From assembly GCF_003369445.1 (NCBI RefSeq), contig NZ_QRCU01000010.1, forward strand, positions 1 to 46,607: a stretch of 46,607 bases of DNA, written 5' to 3'. The notes below the pieces were generated by a model. The model saw only the letters and a list, made by a program, of their open reading frames with translations. It was not told where the DNA came from and searched no databases. The translations under genes and the position numbers were made by a program. Source of the stretch: Arthrobacter silvisoli. GTDB taxonomy: Bacteria; Actinomycetota; Actinomycetes; Actinomycetales; Micrococcaceae. Of the stretch, positions 26,234 through 34,135 are shown one piece after another (within the stretch, counting starts at the first letter, position 1; the number at the start of each line of letters is the position of its first letter).

Positions 26234-26317
26234 GACCGACTCCTTGCTGCTGATCGAGGTGGCACGGGCCCCCGATCCCGCCTTCTGATACACTTAACCT
26301 TAGAACTCTAATTTTAG

Positions 26318-26331
26318 ATGTCAATAGACAT
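26318..26331. promoter_or_regulatory. Probable GntR/FadR-type operator
   Basis: ATGTCAATAGACAT is a perfect ATGTC-N4-GACAT palindrome in an AT-rich patch between the divergent genes. A further ATGTC half-site in the same context (TTAGATGTCAA) recurs at 26338-26348. GntR proteins of the FadR group bind short palindromes of this size, so the regulator encoded 58 nt away is the likely binder. Confidence 0.6.
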
Positions 26332-26388
26332 ACAAGATTAGATGTCAAAGTTTTAAGACGCCTGCGGCATCGTTCAAAGGGGGTGGCC

Positions 26389-27816
26389 ATGTCCAGTTGG
26401 AGAGAGCGGCTCGCGTTCGCGCCATTGGAGACAGCCGAGCGTGGCGAGGAGATCGCACTTCGGCTCCGTCATTCGATCGAGCTGGGCGTACTCGAAGACG
26501 GCACCCAGCTCCCCAGCGAAAGCGAACTCGCGGCAAGGATGCGGGTCTCCACGATGACCCTGAGAACCGCGCTCGCCGAGCTTCGTCACTTGGGGCTAGT
26601 GGAAACACGACGAGGCAAGGGCGGCGGGAGCTTCGTGCGGGCGAACACCGGAGACATCGCCAAAGCCCAGCGGGACACCCTTGCCGCATACTCCCTCGAG
26701 GATCTACGCGACATCCGCGAGTACCGTGCCGTCTTGGCCGGTTCGGCCGCGGCGGTGGCGGCCGGCCGATCACAGCAGGTCCCTATCGGACGACTCGCTT
26801 CGATGGCGGCGATGATCGAGACGGCGAAGACACCCGCTGAAATGATGCGGGCGGATAGTCAATTCCACGTAGAGCTTGCTGCCACGTCAGGATCCGTGCT
26901 GTTCACCCGTCAGGAGATGGCAATGCAAGCCGAGGTCGGGGCATTGGTATGGACCGGGGCTTCCGACCGCCGAAGCGCTGCGGCCAAAGAGCACGCGATG
27001 ATAGTGGACGCTATACGGGCCGCGGATGCCGCCCGCGCCCGGCTCCTCGCCGAGGAGCATGTTCGCCGGGACATGAACCGCCTCATCGACCTGCGGTTGT
27101 CCCTGGACTCTCCGCCGCCAGGCTCGCAGCCTGCCAATGAGGGCATCGACACCGCCCTTTCCGCCGTGGAATCGTTCGCATTGAATCTCGAAGGGGCAGC
27201 GGCTGCATCGATTACGAGCGTCGAAGAAGCCGCCCAGGAGGGACTCGACCACGCAAAGAAGGGCAGGCTGGATGAACTCGACAGCGTCTACGAGGTAGCG
27301 CGCGAGAATCTGAAAGCCACGCCCGCACTATACGGGACTGGGTTCATCGCCGAAAAAGGCTACTTCGGCGAACCCGGCTCCATTTGGTGCTACCTTCCGT
27401 CGGGCCCGGAATCACCTCAGCGATTCGAAATGGATCCGGAGTTCTATGACTACTCGACGGCACCGTGGTGGCCGGCGTCCGACGCTGATGACTCGGTCCA
27501 CGCCAGCTACGCGTACATCGACGCCCTCGGAACCAACCAGCACGTCATCACCTTCACCAAACGTGTCACCAGGGCGGGCAAGATGGCAGGCGTCGCGGCC
27601 GTGGACGTCCTCGTCAGCCGCCTCCAGGCCGAGTTCGACCCACTCCTTCGGCCCTTGCCGCCGAACACGTGCATCGTAGAGCAAAACGGGGTCGTTATCG
27701 CCACCAACACCGCCAGCCTTGTCGGTGCAATCCTCTCAACCAACCATCAGGTTGAACGGAGGATCGCACTCCCCTCGGTTCCCTGGAGCCTGTGCCTGGG
27801 TGTGAGCGCCCTTTGA
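26389..27816 (+). CDS. GntR-family regulator with FCD domain and extra Cache-like sensor domain
   Basis: A 475-residue protein, about twice the usual FadR-type length. Residues about 15-85 form the GntR winged helix (LPSESELAARMRVSTMTLRT and ETRRGKGGGSFV). About 95-230 is the helical FCD domain with likely metal-ligand His residues (DSQFHVELA, EHAMIVDAI, AEEHVRRDM). After a linker, about 255-475 looks like a PDC/Cache sensor: GTGFIAEKGYFGEPGSIWCY, a YDYSTAPWWP segment and AGVAAVDVLVSRL. Cache domains are normally extracytoplasmic, but no signal peptide or membrane helix is present here. The ATG at 26389 is favoured by AAAGGGGG; a GTG at 26383 is possible. Two potential ligand pockets are an unusual combination. 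Confidence 0.85.
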   Translation: MSSWRERLAFAPLETAERGEEIALRLRHSIELGVLEDGTQLPSESELAARMRVSTMTLRTALAELRHLGLVETRRGKGGGSFVRANTGDIAKAQRDTLAAYSLEDLRDIREYRAVLAGSAAAVAAGRSQQVPIGRLASMAAMIETAKTPAEMMRADSQFHVELAATSGSVLFTRQEMAMQAEVGALVWTGASDRRSAAAKEHAMIVDAIRAADAARARLLAEEHVRRDMNRLIDLRLSLDSPPPGSQPANEGIDTALSAVESFALNLEGAAAASITSVEEAAQEGLDHAKKGRLDELDSVYEVARENLKATPALYGTGFIAEKGYFGEPGSIWCYLPSGPESPQRFEMDPEFYDYSTAPWWPASDADDSVHASYAYIDALGTNQHVITFTKRVTRAGKMAGVAAVDVLVSRLQAEFDPLLRPLPPNTCIVEQNGVVIATNTASLVGAILSTNHQVERRIALPSVPWSLCLGVSAL

Positions 27817-27827
27817 ACTAGGTCCTC

Positions 27828-28748
27828 CTAGGCGTGCTGGTGCGCCTCGTGCTCCGAGTGGCTGGCAGGTTCCAGTTGGAAGGTGCAATGGTCCGTGTCG
27901 AAATGCGAGCCCAGGCACGAGGTCAACTGGTCCAGCAGCCGGTCCGTGCTGGTGGCGTTGAGGATGCTGTCCTCCACCACCACGTGGGCCGAAAACACCG
28001 GAACCCCGGAGGTGATGGTCCAGATGTGGATATCGTGCACGCCCACCACGCCGTTCACGGAGAGGATGTGTTCGCGGATCATGCTGACCTCCACGCCCTT
28101 GGGGCTGGCCTCGAGGAGCACGTCCACCACGTCGCGGAGCAGGTGCCAGGCCCGGGGCAGGATCATCAGCGAAATCAGGATGGATGCGATGGGGTCGGCG
28201 GCTTGGAAGCCCGTGAGCATGATGACCACGGCTGCTGCGATGACGGCAATCGATCCCAGCAGGTCCCCGAGCACTTCAAGGTACGCGCCGCGCAGGTTGA
28301 GGCTCTCCTCGTGGGAACCGCGCAGGATCAGCAGCGATACCAGGTTCGCCACGGCACCCAGGATGGCCGCGAAAAGCATGGTGTCCGTGTGGACTTCCGG
28401 GGAGTCGCCGAAGCGGCGGATGGCCTCGAGCAGGATCACCACGGAAATGACGAGCAGGATCAGGGCGTTGGCCAAGGCCGCCAGCACCTCGGCGCGCTGG
28501 TAGCCGTAGGTGCGCTGATCGCTGGGCGGGCGGGTGGCCACCCACGCGGCCATGAGCGCGATGAAGACTCCTGCGGCGTCCGAGAGCATGTGGCCGGCGT
28601 CGGCGAGCAGCGCCAGCGAACCGGAGACGACGGCGCCCGCCACCTGGATCAGCACCACCGCCAGGGTGATGGCCAGGACAGCGATGAGCCGTTTCCGGTG
28701 CTTCCCCGTTGCCGTGATGCCGTGCGAATGGTTGTGGTCGTGCCCCAT
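27828..28748 (-). CDS. Cation diffusion facilitator metal exporter (CzcD/ZitB type)
   Basis: Proton-coupled efflux of Zn(II) or related ions across the cytoplasmic membrane. The 306-residue protein has a His-rich N-terminus (GHDHNHSHG), six membrane helices, and the metal site pairs DAGHMLSDAAG in helix II and EVLGDLLGS in helix V. A cytosolic C-terminal domain with HDIHIWTITSG and a His-rich end (HSEHEAHQHA) follows. HxxxD is typical of the Zn-CDF group. The gene converges on the GntR-Cache gene with an 11-nt gap and no hairpin. No metal regulator is adjacent. Confidence 0.95.
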   Translation of the reverse strand: MGHDHNHSHGITATGKHRKRLIAVLAITLAVVLIQVAGAVVSGSLALLADAGHMLSDAAGVFIALMAAWVATRPPSDQRTYGYQRAEVLAALANALILLVISVVILLEAIRRFGDSPEVHTDTMLFAAILGAVANLVSLLILRGSHEESLNLRGAYLEVLGDLLGSIAVIAAAVVIMLTGFQAADPIASILISLMILPRAWHLLRDVVDVLLEASPKGVEVSMIREHILSVNGVVGVHDIHIWTITSGVPVFSAHVVVEDSILNATSTDRLLDQLTSCLGSHFDTDHCTFQLEPASHSEHEAHQHA

Positions 28749-28821
28749 GCTCTAAGGCTAGTCCCCGCCGGCCCCCTGGCCTCGCCCCGCTTCGGCCAGG
28801 GAACCCTGCCGGCGTGGCCCC

Positions 28822-28853
28822 CTGGGATTGAGCCCTGGCGGGCTCAATCCCAG
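28822..28853 (-). terminator. Hairpin at the end of the metallopeptidase gene
   Basis: A 13-bp perfect stem (CTGGGATTGAGCC at 28822-28834 with GGCTCAATCCCAG at 28841-28853) with a short loop. Its upstream arm overlaps the last codons of the metallopeptidase, so the stop codon is within the hairpin. No T tract. Confidence 0.6.
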
Positions 28854-29260
28854 CCGAGTTCGTGCAGGCGCTCGTCGCTGATGCCGAAGTGGTGGGCGAT
28901 CTCGTGGACCACGGTGACCGCCACCTCGTCGATCACTTCCTGCCGCGAGGAGCAGATGTCCAGGATGGGCTGCCGGAAGATCGTGATCCGGTCCGGCAGG
29001 GAACCTGCATCCCACCAGGAATCCCGTTCCGTCAGGGGCACGCCCTCGTAGAGCCCGAGCAGCACGGTGTCCTGGTCCTCCCCCGGTCCTGGCACGTAGT
29101 CGTCTTCAATGAAGACCGCCACGTTGTCCATGGCTTGGGCGAGCCTGCGCGGGATCAGGAGCAAGGCATCGCTCACTGCCGCCTCGAAGTCTTCCTCGGA
29201 CATGTCGAAGGGCGTCCCGTCGGGTTGGATCGGCAGGCCGGGCGGCAGCTGGGAAGACAT
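28844..29260 (-). CDS. Small zincin-type metallopeptidase
   Basis: A 138-residue protein of the actinobacterial single-domain metallopeptidase family (PF06262-like). The active-site motif is VVHEIAHHFG near residue 120, with HEIAH binding zinc through two His and using Glu as base; the third ligand is probably the acidic residue in ISDERLHELGWD. No signal peptide, so likely cytosolic. The N-terminal half is acidic (MSEEDFEAAVSDALLLIPRRL). Substrates of this family are not established. Start chosen as the ATG at 29260. It diverges from the LacI gene at 29399. Confidence 0.9.
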   Translation of the reverse strand: MSSQLPPGLPIQPDGTPFDMSEEDFEAAVSDALLLIPRRLAQAMDNVAVFIEDDYVPGPGEDQDTVLLGLYEGVPLTERDSWWDAGSLPDRITIFRQPILDICSSRQEVIDEVAVTVVHEIAHHFGISDERLHELGWD

Positions 29261-29319
29261 TCTTCGACTCTAACCGCTGCTGTCGTTGACGCTGCAGAGT
29301 GACGGGGGATACAGTTTCC

Positions 29320-29351
29320 GGGGCTTGGGTTATACGCATAACCCGAGCCCC
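29320..29351. promoter_or_regulatory. 32-bp inverted repeat upstream of LacI/fructokinase genes
   Basis: Two 14-nt arms (GGGGCTTGGGTTAT and ATAACCCGAGCCCC, one mismatch) flank ACGC, ending 48 nt before the LacI start. The inner GGTTATACGCATAACC resembles a LacI-type operator. It could mediate autoregulation, or act as an RNA hairpin ending the leader. Confidence 0.6.
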
Positions 29352-29398
29352 GGATTGTCATCTTCCCACCCCCGCGGACTCCGCAGACAGGTAGCCCC

Positions 29399-30511
29399 AT
29401 GAGCCGCGCCGGCAACAGGACAGGCCCCACGATGCATGACGTCGCGGCCGCCGCCGGAGTCTCCCAGGCCACCGTTTCCCTGGTGCTCAACGACGCCGCC
29501 GGCACCAGGTTTTCCGAAGAGACCCGGCACCGCGTGCAGGAAGCGGCAAGGCAGCTCGGCTACCGCACGAATGCGCACGCGAAGGTCCTGCGCGGCGGCG
29601 TCGCCGGAATGATCGGCTTCGTGGGGGACTTCGTGGCCACCGCCCCCTTCGCCGGCAAGATCATCGAAGGCGCGCAGGCCCGCGCCTGGGAAGCCGGGCT
29701 GCTCCTGCTGACCGTTAACACCGGCGGGGACAAGGCGCTCGAAGAGTCCTCCCTGGAGACCATGCTGTCCTACAAGGTGGCAGGCGTCGTCTATGCCGGG
29801 ATGTACCACCGGGTGCTCGAGGTGCCGGAGGCACTGGGCGAGGTGCCCGCCGTCGTCCTCAATTCGCGCGACCGCAGCGGCAGGCTCCCCAGCATCGCCC
29901 CCGATGAGGAGCTGGGCGGCTACACCGCCACCAAGCGCCTGCTCGACGCGGGGCACCGGCGGATCGCGATGATCAACATCGGGATTCCCGACGACGTCGG
30001 GCTGCCCGCCGCTGCCGGCCGCCGCGCCGGTTACCTGCGCGCGCTCGCTGACGCCGGCATCGCACCCGGGCCGGGCCTGCTGCGCAACGGCGAGGGCGAG
30101 GTGCGCGGCGGCTATGCGAACACGCTGGAGCTCATGGCCCTGAACGATCCGCCCACCGCCGTCTTCTGCGCCAACGACCGCACCGCCTGGGGCGCCTATC
30201 AGGCCCTGGACTCGCTCGGCCTCCGTGTCCCGGACGACGTGTCGGTGGTCGGTTTCGACAACCAGGAGACCCTGGCACCGAACCTGCGGCCCGGACTGAC
30301 CACGTTGGAACTGCCCTTCGTCGAGATGGGCAGGCGCGCCGTCGAGCTGGTCCTTGCAGGACCGGGTGCGGCCGGTTCGCGCGCCGCCGGTTCCGGACGC
30401 ACCGAACTCTTCGAATGCCCCCTGATCGAACGCCAGTCGGTCGCGCCGCCCAACGAGTCACCCAACAGCCGGCGCGCCATACACCCCCCACAAGAACGAA
30501 GGAAACCATGA
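29399..30511 (+). CDS. LacI-family transcriptional regulator
   Basis: Repressor or activator with 370 residues. The N-terminal HTH (MHDVAAAAGVSQATVSLVLN) is followed by a hinge and a sugar-sensing domain (AGMIGFVGDFV, PDEELGGYTATKRLLDAGHRRIA, PTAVFCANDRTAWGAYQALDS, VSVVGFDNQE). The C-terminal 30 residues are proline-rich and longer than usual. The stop overlaps the fructokinase ATG (ATGA), so regulator and kinase are coupled on one mRNA and probably respond to the same sugar. A large inverted repeat just upstream suggests autoregulation. Confidence 0.93.
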   Translation: MSRAGNRTGPTMHDVAAAAGVSQATVSLVLNDAAGTRFSEETRHRVQEAARQLGYRTNAHAKVLRGGVAGMIGFVGDFVATAPFAGKIIEGAQARAWEAGLLLLTVNTGGDKALEESSLETMLSYKVAGVVYAGMYHRVLEVPEALGEVPAVVLNSRDRSGRLPSIAPDEELGGYTATKRLLDAGHRRIAMINIGIPDDVGLPAAAGRRAGYLRALADAGIAPGPGLLRNGEGEVRGGYANTLELMALNDPPTAVFCANDRTAWGAYQALDSLGLRVPDDVSVVGFDNQETLAPNLRPGLTTLELPFVEMGRRAVELVLAGPGAAGSRAAGSGRTELFECPLIERQSVAPPNESPNSRRAIHPPQERRKP

Positions 30512-31431
30512 ACCCCACCGAAGCCGTTTCGCCGGAGCCGCTCGACGTCGTCGTGGTCGGCGAAGCACTCATCGACATCGTCAACTCGCCCGAGGGCCAG
30601 ACCGAATACCCGGGTGGTTCCCCGGCGAACGTCGCCTACGGGCTGGGCCGGCTCGACGTGAGCGTCGGCCTGCTCACCGCCGTCGGGCGCGATTTCCGCG
30701 GCGAGGCCATCGCGGCGCACCTGGGCAGCGCGGGGGTCGTGCTGCTGCCCGGTTCCCAGTCGCTTGCAAGCACGGCGACGGCGACCGCAGAGATCGCGGC
30801 CGACGGTTCCGCCGAGTACACCTTCGATATCGAATGGGCACTTCCCCCGGCCACCCTCCCGTACGCGCCGAAGATCCTGCATACCGGCTCGATCGCGGCG
30901 TTCCTGGAGCCCGGAGCCCGCGTGGTGCGGAACCTGCTGGAACAGGCCCAGGGCGGTTGCATGGTCACCTTCGACCCCAACATCCGCGCGGACCTCCTCG
31001 GCAGCCACGCCGAGGCGCTCGGGACCTTCGAAAGCCTCGTTCCGCTGTCCAACGTCGTGAAGCTCAGCGAGGATGACGCCGGCTGGCTCTACCCGGGCAA
31101 GTCCCTCGAGGAGGCCGCCGGGCGCATCCTCGGCCTGGGCGCGGACCTGGCCGTGGTTACCCGGGGCGGCAACGGTTCGCTCATGGCCACCCGGGCTACC
31201 CAGCTGACCGTGCCGGCCGTTCCTTCGACGGTGGCCGACACCATCGGCGCCGGGGATTCCTACATGTCCGCCCTCATCATGGGCCTGCTGCTGCGCGGCA
31301 GCGAAGGGCTCGCTCCGACGGTGCTGGAGCGGATCGGCCAGACGGCCTCGATGGCAGCGTCCATCACTGTCGGCCGGCCCGGCGCGAACCCGCCCACGCA
31401 TCGTGAACTGCTCGCCGGAATGGCACGCTAG
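30508..31431 (+). CDS. PfkB-family sugar kinase, fructokinase-like
   Basis: Phosphorylates a ketohexose, most likely fructose, at the cost of ATP; cytosolic. It has 307 residues and both PfkB signatures: GGSPANVAYGLGRL near residue 38 and DTIGAGDSYMSAL near 250, where the Asp of GAGD is the catalytic base. Intermediate blocks are GEALIDIV, FDPNIRADL and KLSEDDAGWLYPG. Translation is coupled to the LacI gene through a 4-nt overlap. A strong terminator follows. Related kinases in this family can prefer ribose or 2-keto-3-deoxygluconate, so the substrate is inferred. Confidence 0.9.
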   Translation: MNPTEAVSPEPLDVVVVGEALIDIVNSPEGQTEYPGGSPANVAYGLGRLDVSVGLLTAVGRDFRGEAIAAHLGSAGVVLLPGSQSLASTATATAEIAADGSAEYTFDIEWALPPATLPYAPKILHTGSIAAFLEPGARVVRNLLEQAQGGCMVTFDPNIRADLLGSHAEALGTFESLVPLSNVVKLSEDDAGWLYPGKSLEEAAGRILGLGADLAVVTRGGNGSLMATRATQLTVPAVPSTVADTIGAGDSYMSALIMGLLLRGSEGLAPTVLERIGQTASMAASITVGRPGANPPTHRELLAGMAR

Positions 31432-31441
31432 CACTGCCTGG

Positions 31442-31473
31442 AACGGCGCCGCCTCCCGGGCGGCGGCGCCGTT
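31442..31473 (+). terminator. Terminator after fructokinase gene
   Basis: AACGGCGCCGCC (31442-31453) pairs perfectly with GGCGGCGCCGTT (31462-31473) with an 8-nt loop; followed by a short T run (GTTT). Convergent with the DMT transporter ending at 31490, so it may work for both. Confidence 0.75.
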
Positions 31474-31489
31474 TGGCAGGCGGCGTTTC

Positions 31490-32407
31490 CTAGCGGGAGC
31501 GGCGCCGCGTCAGCCCTACACCCACTAGGCACACGACGCCGCCGATGAGCCCCCAGATGCTCGGGACTTCGTTGAGCAGGGCCCAGGAAATCAGGATGGT
31601 GGTCCCCGGCACGAGGTACGTGGTGGCGGCGAGCTTGCCTGCCTCGATCAGGGACAAGGCGTAGGCCCAGGTGGTGAACGCGATGGCCGTGGGGAAGATG
31701 CCCAGGTAGACAAGCCCCGCCGTGGCCGGGAGTGGCGCCGCCTGGACTTCGGCCGCAAGCTGGCCGGCCCATGGCAGGCAGCAGAGCGCCCCGACCATGA
31801 TTCCGAACCAGGTGGCCTGTGCCGCGGTGAACTTCCGCAGCACGGGCTTCTGCACGATCACGCTGACCGAGGCGAGCACCGCAGCGAGGAGGCACAACAG
31901 CACCCCGGCGACATCCGCCGTCGAGCGCTGCCCGGAACCCAGGGCGATCATCGCCACCCCGCCGAACGCCACCGCGCTGCCGATGATCAGCCAGCGCGGA
32001 AACCCTTCCTTCAGGATGATTCCGGCCAGCACCGCGATGAGGATCGGCGAGACGTTGATGAGCATGGCACTCGTTCCGGCGTCCAGCAGGTGCTCCGCCG
32101 CGTTGAGCGCCACGTTGTAGCCACCGAACCACATCACGCCATAGGCCAGGATCGGCCACCATTCCCGGCCCTTCGGCCAGGCCTTGATGGTGGGCAGCAC
32201 CACCGCGCCGAGGGCGACGGCGGCAACCGCCAGACGGCCGAGCGTGAGGGAGCCGGGGGAGAAGCTTGGGCCGACGGCACGGATGCCGACGAAAGCCGAA
32301 GCCCAGAGAACGACGGTAATGACGACGGCGGCGACGCCGGCTTTGCTGATGCCCCGGCTGCCTGTGGGCGCCGTGCCTTGGGGAGTGGTGGGGATGCTTG
32401 TGGCCAT
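31490..32407 (-). CDS. DMT/EamA-family transporter
   Basis: Integral membrane protein of 305 residues with about ten hydrophobic helices arranged as two EamA repeats (about 25-150 and 165-295). Conserved pieces include TLGRLAVAAVAL, GVMWFGGYNVALNAAEHLL and the second-half YLGIFPTAIAFTTWAYALS. Such proteins usually export amino acids, purines or other metabolites; direction and substrate cannot be read here. The start ATG at 32407 is supported by length and by the tail of basic residues only at the C-terminus. It faces the tRNA cluster across a short intergenic region. Confidence 0.9.
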   Translation of the reverse strand: MATSIPTTPQGTAPTGSRGISKAGVAAVVITVVLWASAFVGIRAVGPSFSPGSLTLGRLAVAAVALGAVVLPTIKAWPKGREWWPILAYGVMWFGGYNVALNAAEHLLDAGTSAMLINVSPILIAVLAGIILKEGFPRWLIIGSAVAFGGVAMIALGSGQRSTADVAGVLLCLLAAVLASVSVIVQKPVLRKFTAAQATWFGIMVGALCCLPWAGQLAAEVQAAPLPATAGLVYLGIFPTAIAFTTWAYALSLIEAGKLAATTYLVPGTTILISWALLNEVPSIWGLIGGVVCLVGVGLTRRRSR

Positions 32408-32536
32408 GCAGCCAAACTATCCCCGGGGACCGGCACTTGGCTCGCGATTTCCGGACGTCCTGCAACAAGAAACTGCCAAGCTTGCGCGGCTCCAGAGGGC
32501 CCGCCTGACGCCGATTTGGGAATATCCGCCTCTATG

Positions 32537-32552
32537 CTCTAAAGTTTTAGAG
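32537..32552. promoter_or_regulatory. Palindrome upstream of DMT transporter and tRNA cluster
   Basis: CTCTAAA-GT-TTTAGAG, a 7-bp perfect palindrome in an AT-richer patch, 130 nt upstream of the DMT transporter start and 72 nt before tRNA-Glu. It could be an operator for the transporter or part of the tRNA promoter. Confidence 0.45.
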
Positions 32553-32624
32553 TCCAGTTCGGACGAGCGAACATCAGGAAAGATTCCCAGGGATCTTCTC
32601 TGCCGCAAATCCGGATTGTTCCAG

Positions 32625-32697
32625 GCCCCCATCGTCTAGCGGCCTAGGACACCGCCCTTTCACGGCGGCGGCACGGGTTCGAATCCCGTTGGGGGTA
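32625..32697 (+). tRNA. tRNA-Glu (TTC)
   Basis: Full cloverleaf of 73 nt with acceptor GCCCCCA paired to TGGGGGT (G1-T72 wobble), anticodon stem CCGCC/GGCGG with loop CTTTCAC (anticodon TTC), and T arm ACGGG-TTCGAAT-CCCGT. CCA is not encoded. First of three tRNA genes in a likely single transcript. Confidence 0.96.
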
Positions 32698-32781
32698 CGC
32701 AAGGAAGTGGTCAAAGCAGGCTGAAAAGTCTGGTAGGCTGGAAGCCTTGAAAAACGCGGTAGATACGCCGCAAACAAGCAA

Positions 32782-32855
32782 GGCCCTGTAGCGCAGTTGG
32801 TTAGCGCGCCGCCCTGTCACGGCGGAGGTCGCGGGTTCAAGTCCCGTCAGGGTCG
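32782..32855 (+). tRNA. tRNA-Asp (GTC)
   Basis: Cloverleaf of 74 nt with acceptor GGCCCTG/CAGGGTC, anticodon stem CCGCC/GGCGG and loop CTGTCAC (anticodon GTC), T loop TTCAAGT, discriminator G73 as expected for Asp. CCA is not encoded. Lies 84 nt after tRNA-Glu. Confidence 0.96.
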
Positions 32856-32904
32856 CTCTGATGGCCGGAAGAGATTCCGGCTATCACGGTGATAAAACAC
32901 CTCA

Positions 32905-32980
32905 GGCTCTGTAGCTCAGTTGGTAGAGCGTTCGACTGAAAATCGAAAGGTCACCGGATCGACGCCGGTCGGAGCCACCA
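32905..32980 (+). tRNA. tRNA-Phe (GAA) with encoded CCA
   Basis: Cloverleaf of 76 nt including an encoded 3' CCA, unlike the two upstream tRNAs. Anticodon stem TTCGA/TCGAA with loop CTGAAAA (anticodon GAA), discriminator A73. The T loop reads ATCGACG, so base 54 is A instead of the usual T. An intrinsic terminator starts 6 nt downstream. Confidence 0.96.
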
Positions 32981-32985
32981 CTGGG

Positions 32986-33022
32986 AAGCACCAATTCTTC
33001 GGAATTGGTGCTTTTCTCTTTA
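32986..33022 (+). terminator. Rho-independent terminator of the tRNA cluster
   Basis: A 12-bp perfect stem (AAGCACCAATTC with GAATTGGTGCTT) closed by a TTCG tetraloop and followed by TTTCTCTTT. Very strong intrinsic terminator immediately after tRNA-Phe. Confidence 0.95.
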
Positions 33023-33141
33023 ACGCGCTTCTTCTTTGCGGGCTGTTCTTCAAGTCCCTCATTCCCCGCTCTGTTCAGCGGTGGGCCCCGGGCGTATTCT
33101 TTCCTCGCCGGCACTCAGGCCGCGTCGAAATGGGGGAAACC

Positions 33142-33618
33142 ATGAAGCTCAAGTCCAGGCTGTTCCTTGCCGCCGCACTGGCCGCGACCATGGCGCTGGG
33201 AGCCTGTTCGTTCCCGGCCCCGACGGCCCAGAACACGCAGCAAAGCAACCCGCCGTCGCCCTCGGCGTCGGAGCCGTCACCGGAGGGCTCATCGTCCGGC
33301 AGTACCGGCGGATCAGGTGGGCTGGCCGGCGGCTTCGGATCAATGAGCGAGGCCTGCCTCTCTGTCAGTGCCACCGTGCTGAGCATCTCGATCCTGCCAA
33401 TGGCGGGCGCGATGGGCGGGAATCCCGATGAGGTGAAGAAGGCCCAGGACGAGCTCGCCAAGTTCCAGGACAAGGTTCCCGACGAGCTGAAGCCGCATTT
33501 CGAGAAGCTCAAGGCCTTCGTCGATTCGGCAGGCACGGATTACAGCAAGTACGGGACCGGCGAGTTCGAACAGCTCTTCAAGCCGATCGAGGAATGGCTG
33601 GACAGGAACTGCAAGTAG
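33142..33618 (+). CDS. Hypothetical lipoprotein (158 aa)
   Basis: Predicted cell-surface lipoprotein. The N-terminus is basic (MKLKSR) then hydrophobic, with the lipobox MALGAC at residues about 18-23. After a Pro/Ser/Gly-rich linker (about 30-68) the C-terminal part is helical: EACLSVSATVLSISILPMAG and a charged stretch DEVKKAQDELAKFQDKVPDE. The last residues are WLDRNCK, so there are two further Cys (near 73 and 157) that could pair. The ATG at 33142 follows GGGGGAAACC. Unknown function; monocistronic or the lead-in of the Asp23 module 61 nt downstream. Confidence 0.8.
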   Translation: MKLKSRLFLAAALAATMALGACSFPAPTAQNTQQSNPPSPSASEPSPEGSSSGSTGGSGGLAGGFGSMSEACLSVSATVLSISILPMAGAMGGNPDEVKKAQDELAKFQDKVPDELKPHFEKLKAFVDSAGTDYSKYGTGEFEQLFKPIEEWLDRNCK

Positions 33619-33679
33619 CCCCCAAGCTGTCGCAGCCACGCGTTAGGGTGGTACCCAGAAGAAGGGGAGGGGCGCAGGC

Positions 33680-34135
33680 ATGGACCGTGACGAGATAAAC
33701 CGTGACGAGATAGCAGGGGAACTGGCAGCGGAGGAACAGCCTGCGGGCACCGGGCGCACGGTCATCTCGGATTCGGCCGTTGCCAAGGTAGCCGGGATCG
33801 CGGCCAAGGCGGTCCCCGGCGTCTACTCCCTCGGCTCCGGACCGTCCCGTGCGCTCGGCGCCATCCGGGACGCCGTCGGAAGCTCGGACCACGCAGCAGG
33901 CGTCCGTGCCGAAGTGGGCGAAACCCAAGTAGCCGTGGATATCAACCTCGTGGCCGTGTACGGCTACCCCCTCCATGACGTTGCCAACCAAGTCCGGGCC
34001 GCCGTCTACAGTGCGGTGGAGAAGCTCGTGGGCCTGCAGGTCATCGAGGTCAACATCGAAATCAACGACGTCTACATCGCCCCGCCGGCGAAACCGGGCG
34101 GCAGGGCGGGCACCGAAAGGGAGGCACTGCAGTGA
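33680..34135 (+). CDS. Asp23/Gls24 family envelope stress protein 1
   Basis: Cytosolic protein of 151 residues, first of a five-gene coupled module. The Asp23/Gls24 domain spans about 25-135 with VISDSAVAKVAGIAAKAVPG, a beta-rich core VAVDINLVAVYGYPLHDVANQVR and NIEINDVYI. Family members in Firmicutes sit under the membrane, tethered by AmaP, and accumulate upon alkaline or envelope stress. The acidic N-terminal 25 residues are variable. The ATG has AAGGGGAGGGG upstream. Its stop overlaps the next start by 4 nt. Confidence 0.9.
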   Translation: MDRDEINRDEIAGELAAEEQPAGTGRTVISDSAVAKVAGIAAKAVPGVYSLGSGPSRALGAIRDAVGSSDHAAGVRAEVGETQVAVDINLVAVYGYPLHDVANQVRAAVYSAVEKLVGLQVIEVNIEINDVYIAPPAKPGGRAGTEREALQ

